Of a DNA stretch of 64,000 nucleotides, positions 35,200 through 46,344 are shown piece after piece. The notes below the pieces were generated by a model. It was not told where the DNA came from. It saw only the letters and a program-made list of their open reading frames with translations, and did no database searches. How positions within the stretch are numbered: position 1 is the stretch's first letter; every line of letters begins with the position of its first letter. The stretch comes from Pyrenophora tritici-repentis. Taxonomy: Eukaryota; Ascomycota; Dothideomycetes; Pleosporales; Pleosporaceae. The position numbers were made by a program, and so were the translations under genes. The stretch is from NCBI RefSeq assembly GCF_003171515.1, contig NC_089394.1, positions 2,108,001-2,172,000 on the forward strand, written 5' to 3'.

Positions 35200-36457
35200 T
35201 CACGGTATGACCTTGGCCTTCCTCATGCGATCGAATGCCGTCGTCCACGCTTCCTTCGTCCCAATCTCCTCTGTATATCCAACCTTGTGCGAAGCCTCCA
35301 TGCTCATCTGGCGGTCAAAATCAAACAAGGTCATGATGACGTACTGTGGCATGTTAGCTTGAGCTGTTCGCTTTGTGCAGCTTTGAACCGACTTACCTGG
35401 AAGCCTGGATGTGTGATGTCGCTATCCACGCTTCCCTTTTTGAGATTGTGCTTCTTCTCCAGTTCATACCATTCCTTCTTGTGTGCATCAATGTACGCAC
35501 CAGGCTGTGGCGAGTTTTCTTCTGGCCCAGTACCATCAAGACCGAAGTAATCACAAATGACCGGCCATTTACCGCTCCAACTGTCTTCCTGCCCACCGAC
35601 GTTGAAACTCTGCGATGCAGTCTTTTCGGGGTGCAAAGATGCATGGATGGAGAAGTGTGCGACCATGTCCTGTGGAGACTCGTTGTACTTATTCACCCAC
35701 GACTTCTCCGTTCCAGGGAATGGGCACTTGGCACCTTCACCTTGGACAGATCGATAGAGCGAAAGATATAACGCTAGGGTTTGTGCGAGACAATAAGCGT
35801 TGTTGTTTGGAACGAAACCGATGATGTTGTCAGGTCGTACCTCACACCAGTTCCATCTCTTGCCCTTGGAGATGCGCTTCAAACAGTCGATCTGGTTGTA
35901 GTAGAAGAGCTGGGAGAGGTGTGGTTCCGGGATAGGTGGTAATGTTTCTTTCAGTGGCAGGTCTTTTGCAAATGGGAATTCATCCACCATTTGGCACCCG
36001 TAGATCTTGGTACCTGTTGGAAGAAGCACATAGGAGAGCTTGGAAGACAGATGGTCAATCGCAGTGACAGCGCGCTCCAACATTGCTTCGTTGATCTTGC
36101 ACTCAGATCCGGGATCATCTATTTGTTTGTAGGCTGGAAAGTGTGAGTCCTGGTCAATCATTTGCGCGTGTTGGACTTGCAGTAAAAGTACACCTGAGTT
36201 ACTGTCTCCACATCTTTGACCTTTTCTTTGATCTGCTTCTCCAACTCTTCCTGAGTTCCCTTGACTAGATCCACACCGGATACAATTTGTAGTCTTGGGT
36301 CATCGGGCCAAAGAGCCATCTCTCTTGTCAATGGCCTATTTACCATTGCTGTGACTCTGGAGAATGCATCCTTGGAAGGGTAGCCGTTGAGGATGGAATT
36401 GACGATAGCCCACCCAGAGATACCAGAAGCGCCATAGATCAGCGCATGATTGCCCAT
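35200..36457 (-). CDS. PRISE-type short-chain reductase (progesterone 5-beta-reductase/iridoid synthase family)
   Basis: Exons are 36457..36181, 36133..35397 and 35343..35200, giving 385 residues. The nucleotide fold starts ALIYGASGISGW. The family active-site block is LPTGTKIYGCQ with the catalytic Tyr, and WCEVRPDNIIGFVPN follows. The C-terminal exon begins YVIMTLFDFDRQ. The family reduces activated C=C bonds of enones or dialdehydes with NADPH; fungal members often lie next to tailoring enzymes. The first intron (47 bp) uses a GC donor (T|GCAAGT); only this splice bypasses the TGA in exon 1 and keeps the total a multiple of three. Confidence 0.88.
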
Positions 36458-36989
36458 GTTTGGAGGAGATGAAGAAGCTTGAAGGAACAACTTGCAGTTC
36501 GTGTAGAATGGATACTTTCCAGAGTAAACAACCACCAAATGCGGAGTGGACCCACCACTAACATATGTACCTCGACTCACATCATACCCTTGCGTTGATC
36601 AGCCATTGCTCAACAGAAGAAGAGCTAGCGGTAAAGCGTCTGCTTCTCGACCTGGCTCAGTAATGCTGACGCGGAAAACAATATCCAATCTAGGCCTGAT
36701 GCATGTTCCCCTCATCGTCACGCTGACATGACTCGCACCGCGATACATTGTCGCTTAGAGGTTACACGCCAAACTCATAGTCAGCCACCGTCTTCAAAAC
36801 TAGAACACTCCTGTACGAATGTGAACATGCTTGCAATTGGATATATCTACAAGTTCAAAGAAGAAGACTGCCTTGGACGTCCGACAAGAGCCTAACCCCG
36901 GCTCATTGCTTTTTCCTACGTGCCATGTAGCCATCATCGACCCATTTTGGTAAGTGTTGAAAAGAACGACAACCACATGTAGATTCCAT
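36458..36989. other. Intergenic, no supported gene
   Basis: Promoter of the PRISE reductase and 3' region of ARG5,6. Nothing else recognised. Confidence 0.5.
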
Positions 36990-39718
36990 CTAGTATGGGA
37001 TGCCATCGTATTCTCCGTATCCAAGTGCCAGATTCATATTCTGCAGGCATTGAGTCGCCGCGCCCTTGAGCAGGTTGTCGATGGTCGCATTGACGACAAC
37101 GCGCTTGCCTGAGCTATGGACGGCAAAACCACCAATCTCGACGCCGTGTTTGCCAGAGATGTTCTTCACGAGTGGTGACTCTCCGACAATCTTGACGAGC
37201 TTCTCCCCAGCGTAGCGATCTTGGTAGAGATTGCGGATGTCGCGAGAAGTCATTGTGCGGTTAAGCGGGATAGAGATGGTGTGCTATTGCAACAAGTCAG
37301 CTGTCGAAACTACCAAAACCACTGTATTTGTAATCAGACAGGAACCTGACTTACGTGAATACCCTGGAACCAGACAGCAACATGGGGAATGAAGGCAACC
37401 TCGGTGCCCAGTTGTCGCGAGATTTCCTTCTCGTGAATATGGTCTGTCAAGCTGTACGGGATGAGGTTGTTCTCGAGATTCTTCACATCGTTCTTGGGGC
37501 TCGGCTTGGTACCTGCTCCAGAATAACCGGAAACACCAAACACAGTTGGCTGGCCGCCTATGAACTCAAGCAGAGGCGCGATGCCAAGCTGAGCAGCAGT
37601 AGCATAGCAACCAGGGTTGGCTATCCGTCTAGCTTCGGAGATTTGTGAACGGTTGATAGTTTCTGGCAATCCGTACGTCCATGTTTCGTCGAATCGGTAG
37701 TCGGCACTGAGGTCCACGATGAGGGTATCTTTGCCGCTCTCGTTGATGGCGTCAACAAAAGGCTTGCATACACCGTTAGGGAGGGCCATGACCCAGCAGT
37801 CAACTTCGCCGTTTTCGGCCATCTTCTTGACGTCTTCAGGCGACAGGTTCTCATATGTAATTTGTCGCTTAGCATAGCCCTCTAGCTTCTTGCCAGCAAG
37901 CTCACGTGACGATACATGGCGCAAGTCCATGTTGGGGTGCTTGTTGAGCAGTTCGATCAAAGCCTGGCCGGTGTATCCTCGCGCACCGATCAGGGCGACT
38001 TTAGCGGGGTAGTCCCTGCTCTTGTGCTTGATGCCATACGGTGGGTTGGGGTTGGTAGTCTCCATAGAGCGTGTTGCAGTGGTCGCGAAGCCTCGGGAAG
38101 ATGCAGCCTTGTTGCGTCGAGGGCTCAGCATAGGTCGTGAAGACCGACTAGCCATTGTTGCGTAACCGCGAGTTTGCTGTCCCTGCTTCAGGCTGGCTAC
38201 AAAGTCAGCTGCCCGACGGAACTGCGCATCCAAACTGTCCTGAAGGATGCCACGGCCCTGTTTTGTATACTCCTCAAGCAGTTTGAAGATCTCAGAAGAC
38301 TGTGCGGATCCCCACCAACAGAAGACCTCATTCTCCCTACGCAGAAAGCCGTCTGTCTTTTCCAAGTGCCATTTCACGTAGTTTTGTGATTGGTCGTCAA
38401 CCACCCAGTAGAGCTTCGGGTACTTCTGCTTCATGCGTTGGAACACGAGATCGTTGAGGTTGTTGAGGAAAGCGTCTTTTGTCATGCTGAAATGAGACAG
38501 CTGGGCAAACTCTCCCTCGGACGTGGGTGGGTAGACGACGGCAACAACACCCATTGAGTCATCGTGGAAGACTTCAAAGGGCCGGTTTTTCAGGTTTTGG
38601 ATGTACCTGTTCACGGCATCGCTCGCATCGGCGCCTCGGGTTTTGGTGATGGCCTCTTGCAGAGCGGTAACGTCCAAGTCTTCAAATTTGCTAATTTCCT
38701 TGACGCTTCCGCCATTGCGGATAAGTGTACCGCTTCCAGTGTGGGTGAAGAGCTCCTTTCCGAGGTTGGACGGGTGTGTAATTGCTACACTCGATGTGCG
38801 CGGGAGGCCATCAAGCAGCTTCTTCGCCTCCACAATCTTCAGCTTGGTGCCGTACTTAACCCACGACTGTTTCATGTACGTGTCGTACTCGCCCTCCAGG
38901 TTGATGTGGGGAATAAGCTTGGACTCGGCGTTGAACAAGCCTCCCTTCTCAGAGAGATAGATGACCTTGAGAGGTTGGAATTCGCGGGCCAAGGCTGCAG
39001 CAGCTACATCGGCGTTGATGTTGAGGATCTGACCGTCGAGCGTCTCGCCCATGGAGCACAGAATTGGTAGCTCCTTGTTCTCCAGAGCATCCATGATCTG
39101 TCTCGTGTTGACGTTGGTGATGTTGCCGACGTACTTCCACTTGTCCTTGTCCAGGTAGTCGGCTTGCAGAGCACCAGCGGTGATGGGCCGCGAGGGCACA
39201 CCCCAGTCCTTCTTCAGTGTCATGACCAGATCCATGTTTGCCTCGAGGAACAGCTTGCGCGCGATGCCCAGCGTCTTCTTGTCCGTGACCCGTATGCCAT
39301 CGATAAAGTCGGGCTCGACGCCTGACTCAAGGAGCAGCTGGTTCATCTGAGGGCCGGCACCATGGACAATAATGGGGTACAGTCCTATTGCGTGGAGCTG
39401 CTGGAGAGCGAAACATAGCTCCTCCAGGTGGTCGGTCAGAATGGCTCCTCCCACTTTTACGACGGCAAATTGGTGCGGTGAGACGGAGCGGAATTGGCCC
39501 AGGTACTGGTCGACTTCGCGGCGGGAACTGGAGCTGGCCAACAGATTAAGAAAGGCAGCGTATATGGACGAATTGCGGCCATCCTTGGACGAGGACGTAT
39601 ATAGGCGGCTCGGCGTCGTGGTCGCGACAAGTGCTCGGGGGAGGCTACGTGGGGTTTGCGCGAGGATACGGTGGGATGATCGGGCAGCCACACGGCTGGC
39701 TCGGATGAAGCTCTGCAT
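36990..39718 (-). CDS. ARG5,6: Bifunctional acetylglutamate kinase / N-acetyl-gamma-glutamyl-phosphate reductase
   Basis: Exon 1 is 39718..37355 and exon 2 is 37283..36990, giving 885 residues. The intron is 71 bp with GTAAGT and GCAATAG. The start is a basic Ser/Arg-rich mitochondrial presequence. The amino-acid kinase domain follows (VKVGGAILTDHLEE, then VHGAGPQMNQLLLESG), then a GNAT-like regulatory domain (VFHDDSMGVVAVVYPP, then WHLEKTDGFLRRENEVFCWW). A Ser/Arg linker precedes the reductase (KVALIGARGYTGQALIELL, catalytic Cys in NPGCYATA). The precursor is normally cleaved in mitochondria into two enzymes for the second and third steps of ornithine/arginine synthesis, and the kinase part is feedback-inhibited by arginine. 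Confidence 0.97.
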
Positions 39719-40911
39719 GGTGAGTGAAGTAAGTGTCGCTCCCAGCTACCCAGGCCCAGGGCGACTTTAAGCAAACCGAATTGGCACCGTGACTGTTCGG
39801 TGGAGACTGGAGTCAATCTGAAGTCTGAGCGGATGCAAAAGATATGACGCGCGGAAGCAACAAAAATTCGCTACTTCCGTTATCGCTGCGCGGTTTCCCC
39901 AGACGGACAGGGCATCGGCCATCTAGCGCCAACTCCGACATAAGCTGCCATGGCTTGCCATTGGCGCGTGCATGCCTCGGAGCGTGTTGGCTCATTGTGT
40001 GAGCCCGAGAAGGGCAGACTTTAGGGCGATTATTCCATCCTGGTGCATGCAGTCATGCACCGCCAGCTGGTCTACCGCAAAACCGCGCGAACCATATACC
40101 AGATGAACCCTAAAAGAAATACGGGGTAGTATGATTCGCTACATGCTTTTGGATTGATACCATGTATACAACAGACATGAATTGTTATCAGCCCTTTGCG
40201 TAGTTACTGTCCGTGTGCTGTATTGGGGCAAGAGGCTGATTTTTCCCATCTAAGCACTTGCATGCTAGCGCGGATATCATGTTCCTGGGTCGATAGGAAA
40301 TGTGTGCTCTGCATGCAGTAGGATATGACGTTGTCCATGCGTATCTGAGAGTAGCGGGCATGCAACGTTGGAAGGGTTAGGGTGCAATAGACGAGTCAAA
40401 CTTGAGTTGAATGGTGAACCAGGACCATCTGGAAGAACTTAGTCATGTAAAGGGCAGAGGGTATCCAAAGAGCTAATATTAGTACTGCTATGCGCCTCTC
40501 AATTGCTTTTGTGTATCAACATCAGCAGTCACTCGGAAAAAGCAAAATCCCATTAGGAGTAGCAAAGGCCCAGTGATGAAGACAAGTGCGAATAAACATA
40601 AGCGCAGGTGGTCTACAAACAAGCATAAAACTCCATTTGGTCGTCTGACAATCATGCTAGGAACTGGGCTCTCGAGGTATCATAAGGGGGCGCATCGTTC
40701 CGAGCAGCATGATTGTCAAATCGCAAACAAAGACAAGAAGACATCTGACCGTCGCTCCCTATTCGCCGTGAAGACATATGCTACAGTGACCCATGTCATT
40801 CGTCATAGCGCAACTCGTAGCCATTCCTCCCCTTCCTCCATGGCTCCTCTCGCGTTCGTCCGTGCCATTATTAATTTCTGTATGATTCGTGGTATCTCAT
40901 GTGTGGTGGGT
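39719..40911. other. Intergenic, no supported gene
   Basis: Contains the ARG5,6 promoter and the 3' region of the synaptobrevin gene. An open frame at 40,573-40,959 on plus overlaps the synaptobrevin 3' exon and has no recognisable content. I did not find a perfect TGASTCA general-control site here. Confidence 0.5.
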
Positions 40912-41619
40912 TTAGTTCTTTTGCGTCGCAACGACTACGAATATGTTAGCCAGGAGTAGCGGCGTCGCAGGCTACGGAAAACCTACCGGAGGGTACAATA
41001 ATGACAACGAGTAGGATGATGATGCCGACAATAAGGCACATGCGCATCTTCATATCCTTCCACCACATCTGCTTGCGCACGCGGTTGGCGCCCCTTCGGA
41101 AGCCCTGGGCGGACACGGCAAGGTTGTCAGTCTTGTCCTGTAGCGAGTCCAGGCGTGCTCCTCGCTCCGAGACCTTGTTGATGTTGTCGCGCATGATGCC
41201 GACAGTGCTGTCGATTTCCTGGTACATGGTCAGCATATGAGGTCACACATGTAGTGGTACGAGCTCCATAGCACACTTCCTGTACATCTGTGCTGGTTTG
41301 CATGAGTGCGCAAAGCAACGGAGATGCACGGGTACGAGCGTATGCCCTGTGCAGTTGTCGTCGCATCACATTGCATCATGTTACTGGTACAAGCTTCCCG
41401 CGAACGTCGGGTTTAGGTACCATAGCTCGGCCGCACCTGCGCTGCGATGGATGCGACGACGAGTGCAAGACGTTGCGATGGCGGGGGGAAGTGAGGACAA
41501 CGTACGGCTTGGAGAGCTGCTGTGCGGTGGTTGCCATTCTGGCCCTGACCGGCGCCCTGCTGGCCGGCGCCGCCGCTGGGGATGTAGGGATCATACGGGG
41601 GCTCCTCGCGGCTCGACAT
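40912..41619 (-). CDS. SNC1: Synaptobrevin (v-SNARE, Snc1/Snc2-like)
   Basis: Exons are 41619..41506, 41218..40987 and 40934..40912, giving 122 residues. The first intron is 287 bp, the second 52 bp with a GGCTAAC branch. A Pro/Gly/Gln-rich head of about 38 residues leads into the R-SNARE coil [20 protein letters not shown], with the central Arg of the zero layer, then [11 protein letters not shown] and a single C-terminal membrane helix ([16 protein letters not shown]). The last exon adds only about seven residues, ending VVATQKN; without it the frame reads into intron sequence. The protein drives fusion of Golgi- and endosome-derived vesicles with the plasma membrane, feeding hyphal tip growth. 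Confidence 0.95.
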
Positions 41620-42974
41620 GGTTGAAGATACGGTGTAAAGGTAGGGTGGTGATAAGTGCGACTGTCGTGGAGTTCAGAGGTGGTGGTGGGTGTGGAGGGT
41701 GCGGGTGATGGAGGGTGTGGTGTTTGAAAGATGGAGACAGTTGGTGTGGTTGGGTTGCGGAAGACCAAGGCACTCCGCTCAGCCCGCTCGGATGGCGAAC
41801 GAAGGCAATGTGTCAGCTCGGTTTGAGCAGTGAGGCTGGTGTTTGCGTGAAACCTGGCGCAACAAGACGGAAATTGCATATGAACACGACAGTTGTAAAT
41901 GTACGTGATTTGATTGACTTTGATATGGCGTCAATGGATTTGCGTTGTGAAGGCTGTCTATTTGGCTCTTGCGACAGTGCAACCGTTGCTCCGTCAATCC
42001 CCAGCGCTGTGCGCCACACTGACACGTGATCTGCACCAAGCACCAGCCTCACCATGACGAGGCCACTTTCCCTGACATGATTCGCCACGGGCTGTCGTCT
42101 TGATGTGCCTGGGGAGGGTGCAGTTAAATTGCCCATGGTGGTTTTTGTTGCGCACACGTGCTAGAGTTTCGAGTCGGCCAGGATTTGGTTGTCCCCCGGA
42201 CAAAAAGACGACGTACCCTTGCATCAGCAGCTCAGCCACGCAAATACGACGTTGTGTTGGTCAAAGAGAGCTCGGCAGGCGTGGCGACCAGGTAATACGG
42301 GCGACAACAACGGTCCGGTTTTTAGAATAGCTGCTAAGCGGGAGTTGGCGTCTTCACCTTTGCCGTCTGCCGCCGTCTCGTCTGGCTGTCATGGCTGTCG
42401 TGCCGGTCCGGCTGTTCGCAGGACGTCTCCACGGGCTCGCGACGTATTGTGCAGCAGGATGGATGCATTATCGACGGCGGAACATTCTCCTCGCCGTCTG
42501 GGCCTATCAGCTGCTGAAGGAGCCCTCACGCAGGCACCGCAAGCCCGCAGCCCGTAGCCCGTTTGCGGTGGGCCCTGATCGCCAAGCCGCGTGTGCTAGA
42601 AGCCATGTCTTGAATCTTGGGGACTGGGACCGCTAACAACCCAGTCGCCTGCTCAGGAGTTCCCGCAACAACCGCTCAGCACCCAGCTCCCCATTTCCCT
42701 CTGTCCTTTCTCTACTATACACCGCTCGCTGAAGTAATACGCTGCTTGCCCAGACGTCTGTTTCCCATAAACCTCCACTTCCAGCCCTTGTCCCTCAAGC
42801 CTTCCCTCCTTTCCCCGTCGCTCGTTCCATACATAGCCAAGTCAATCAATCGACCCTCTGTCTATCCTACCCCACATCCACACAAAGACCCTCGCTGGCC
42901 AGTGTACGCTAATCCACCGCCATTGTCATATTCGCACAGCACTGCGCATCGTCTGATAGCTTGCCGGTCACAGC
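41620..42974. other. Divergent promoter region, synaptobrevin / GH76
   Basis: 1.35 kb between two divergently transcribed genes. Open frames at 41,376-41,879 (minus) and 42,189-43,045 (plus) overlap real exons or each other and carry no domain. The 250 bp before the GH76 ATG are pyrimidine-rich, as in fungal leaders. Confidence 0.5.
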
Positions 42975-44422
42975 ATGAGGTTCACATCGGCCCTAGGCGC
43001 CATCGGCGCCTCGAGTCTACTGCTCTCCGGCGTGGGCGCAGTTGAACTAGACATTAACTCGCCAGGTAATGCCACCTCAAGTGCCAGTACGGCCACTGCT
43101 AACGCCTGTAGAATCAATTAAAAAGGCCGCCAAGGACATCTCTATAAACCTCCGACAGTACTATACCGGAGACCGACCAGGCGACACTCCTGGTAACCTT
43201 CCGGACCCATACTACTGGTGGGAATGCGGTGCCATGTTCAATGCCTTTATCGATTACTGGTACTACACCGGCGACGACACCTACAACGGCATCACCACGC
43301 AAGCCCTAGAGGCCCAAATCGGAGACTACAATGCTTTCATGCCTGCGAATCAGACCAAGACGCTCGGAAACGATGACCAAGCCTTCTGGGGAATGGCCGC
43401 CATGACAGCTGCCGAGAACAAGCTGCCCGATCTTCCGGATGGAAAACCTTCATGGCTCTCACTCGCCCAGGCCGTCTTCAACACGCAACAAAACCGCTGG
43501 GACATGTCTACGTGCGGTGGGGGCTTGAGGTGGCAAATCTTCTCTTTCAACAACGGTTATAACTACAAGAACGCCATTTCCAACGGCTGCTTCTTCAACA
43601 TTGCCGCGCGACTCTACAAGTATCTCGGAAACGAGACATACGCCGACTGGGCTGAGAAGGCTTGGAAGTGGGAGCTTTCCGTCGGACTCATGAGTGCCGA
43701 CTACCACTTCTACGACGGAACCGACGATCTCCAGAACTGCACCACCATCAACCACATTCAGTGGACCTACAACGCCGGTGTGCACATGGCCGGTGCTGCT
43801 GCCCTGTGGAATGCCGTACGTACAAGAAGACACACATAAAAGACAACCACATGCTAACAAATGACAGACTGGAAAAGACTACTGGAAGACCAGAGTTCAG
43901 GGTCTCATCGATGGATCCAAGGTTTTCTTCAAGGACAATGTCATGCAAGAGGTTGCCTGCGAGAACAATGGCAAGTGTGACGTAGATCAGCGCTCCTTCA
44001 AGGCCTATCTCGCCCGTTGGATGGCCTACACTGCCATCGTCGCCCCCTGGACCCGTCCTCAGATCGACCCTCTGCTCCAGACATCCGCCAAAGCCGCTGC
44101 CAAGCAGTGCAATGCAGGTGTGAACCAGACTTCATGCGGGCTGCGATGGGTCGACAACGGTGTCAACGACGGTAGCTTTGGTGTGGGTGAACAGATGGCT
44201 GCCATGGAAGTTATACAAGGACTGCTCTACCCAACAGTCCCCGGTCCCGCAACCCAACAGTCGGGTGGTATTTCTAAGAGCAACCCCGACGCTGGTTCTG
44301 ATGCCACCGACAAGCCCATCACATTCAATGTTGTCACAACTGGTGACAAAGCCGGTGCTAGTATTCTGACCTTTTTGGTCTTGGTCTCCATTCTTGTCGG
44401 CGCCTGGTGGATGGTGTCGTAA
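42975..44422 (+). CDS. GH76 mannan endo-1,6-alpha-mannosidase-like, GPI-anchored (Dfg5/Dcw1 family)
   Basis: Exons are 42975..43065, 43112..43815 and 43868..44422, giving 449 residues. A signal peptide (residues 1-22) precedes the (alpha/alpha)6 barrel. PYYWWECGAMFNAFIDYW and the catalytic pair in LGNDDQAFWG (Asp118, Asp119) are diagnostic; CGGGLRWQIFSFNNGYNYKN and NHIQWTYNAGVHMAGAAALW follow. The C-terminus has a Ser/Asp-rich linker and a terminal hydrophobic helix (ILTFLVLVSILVGAWW), a typical GPI-attachment signal. Dfg5/Dcw1 proteins cross-link GPI-anchored mannoproteins into the cell wall and are required for polarised growth. Several N-glycosylation sequons are present. Confidence 0.95.
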
Positions 44423-44925
44423 ATCCTTCTATACGCATCTGAACTTTTTGTATATCAGGAATTTCGCATACCACCATGTTCCAGTATCCGTGCCTCTCTC
44501 GGTACTGTACGCTATTTTTTCATTTATTCTAGTTTTCCATACTTGTGCATTTTGGTGTTGGGGCGTGCTTAATCCGGCTGTGTAGCTCTTGGACATAATC
44601 AGGACCAGAACTAGACAAACAACTGCATGTCATTTGCGCTTCCTATGCTAAGGGTTGCCCTGTTCAAATACCCCAAGACGACTAAGAGTAGATCCATAGC
44701 CCTTCAATATATCCTCATTGTATAGTCTTTTGGGGTTAGGATGTTGTACTCTTAAGATTATGTTAAGATCAGAAGATATGCTGTCCACGAGCAGACTGTT
44801 CCCGAACAGGCAACCGCAGTGAAGCACTAACACTCGCTTATCTTATCGTAAACCCTGCACAAAAGTTACCCAACCCCACACAGTTCTTTCTATTCAGATC
44901 AATCACATATCAACTGCAATTGACC
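44423..44925. other. Intergenic, no supported gene
   Basis: 3' region of the GH76 gene and promoter of RMT2; nothing recognisable. Confidence 0.5.
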
Positions 44926-46188
44926 ATGGCCGAACAAGCAACTGAAGAAGATATCCTCCTTGCTAAGCGTATCATCTCGGCGGCAGAGCGTCATGATGTA
45001 CCGGCATTGAACATCTTGCTCAAAGACGGCTCAGCCAACGTCCAGGACCCCACCGCGACAGTCGCAACATCGCCACTCCACGCAGCAATTGCAGCATGCG
45101 GGAAAGCCGAGGAGGGAAAAGAGGCGAGTGATGCGGCAGTCCAAACGGTGGAAATTTTGCTCCAAAATGGCGCTATCTGGAACGACTTGAACAAGGAGGA
45201 CGAAACACCAGGTTGCATTGCGCTCCGCCTAGGCCAAAAGAAAATCTACGACATGATGGTCGAAGCCGGTGTACGTGCCGAGATTCTCTTTGCGCGACTG
45301 GAAGCCCTGGGTATGGGTGAGGCTGCCTCAGACGCCGAGGAAGACGCGGAAATTCGTGAAGAACAGCCAGCAGCCAAAAAGCAAAAGGTTTCCACTGAGG
45401 AAGCCAAGCCCGTCGAGCAGCCAGAGCCCGAGGCCCATGATCCAGCTGGCATGGACGATGTTTCTCTAGACAACAAAGCATACCTCAAGAGTCAGCTGCG
45501 GTACAAACCAGGCATCCTGCTTGACGAATCCGACAATGCCGTCATGATGGACTGGGAAACGCAAATCATGCAGCGCCACGCCGAGACGCTGATTCCCAAA
45601 AAGGGACTTCGTACTATGAACGTAGGGCACGGGATGGGTATTGTGGACACGGCAATTCTTACACATGATCCCGCTGAGCACCACATCGTTGAGGCGCATC
45701 CTCAGGTGCACCAGCGCCTCCGCGAACAGGGCTGGTACGACAAGCCCAATGTCAAGATCCACGAGGGGAGGTGGCAGGATGTGCTTCCTAAGCTGGTGGA
45801 GCAGGGCGTTGTGCTAGATGCTATTTACTATGACACTTTTGCCGAGGACTACAAGGCGCTCAAGGAGTTCTTTGCAGAGTACGTGGTTGAGCTTTTGGCT
45901 AAAGATGGCAAGTTCGGGTGGTATAACGGGTTGGGCGCTGATAGACAGATTTGCTATGATGTTTACACAATGGTACGTGGTATTTGGAGATCATTCACGA
46001 GGAAAAATGGAACACTGACTTGCATATAGGTTGCTGAGATGGATCTGTTCGAGGCGGGTTTCGATACAGCATGGGAGGATATCAATGTTCCGTCTGGGTT
46101 ACATGGCAGTGACCAGTGGACGGGCACAAGGAGGCCGTACTGGACTATTGATGTCTACCGGTTACCGGTGAATACGTTTATCAAGTAG
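44926..46188 (+). CDS. RMT2: Arginine N-methyltransferase 2 (delta-N type, Rmt2)
   Basis: Exons are 44926..45972 and 46030..46188 (57 bp intron, GTACGT donor), giving 401 residues, close to the yeast length. The N-terminal about 120 residues carry ankyrin-like helices (TSPLHAAIAACG, ETPGCIALRLGQKKIY). An acidic linker leads to the methyltransferase domain: LRTMNVGHGMGIVDTAI is the SAM-binding loop, VDTAILTHDPAEHHIVEAHP gives the acidic ribose-binding residue, and AIYYDTFAEDYKAL follows. The spliced tail ends RRPYWTIDVYRLPV. The enzyme methylates the delta-nitrogen of arginine in ribosomal protein L12 in yeast; the same role is likely here. Confidence 0.94.
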
Positions 46189-46344
46189 AAAAGACTCTCT
46201 CACCCGAAGAGATTGGAATGAAATTTCAATTGAAGTATGAAATATAGATCTCAATATATATCGTCTAAATTACAAAGACTGGGTACATATGCAACCATTT
46301 CTTGTAAAACTCTGTTGTATTCTTCATGACCCAGTTTTCCTCAC

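Noticed and set aside
31416..36457. Secondary-metabolite gene cluster around the P450
   Set aside because: No polyketide, peptide or terpene synthase, transporter or cluster regulator is present nearby; LYS2 at 56.7-60.3 kb is a primary-metabolism aminoadipate reductase, not a secondary-metabolite NRPS.
40573..40959. 128-codon plus-strand frame
   Set aside because: Overlaps the synaptobrevin 3' exon antisense; Lys/Arg/Ser-rich without a domain.
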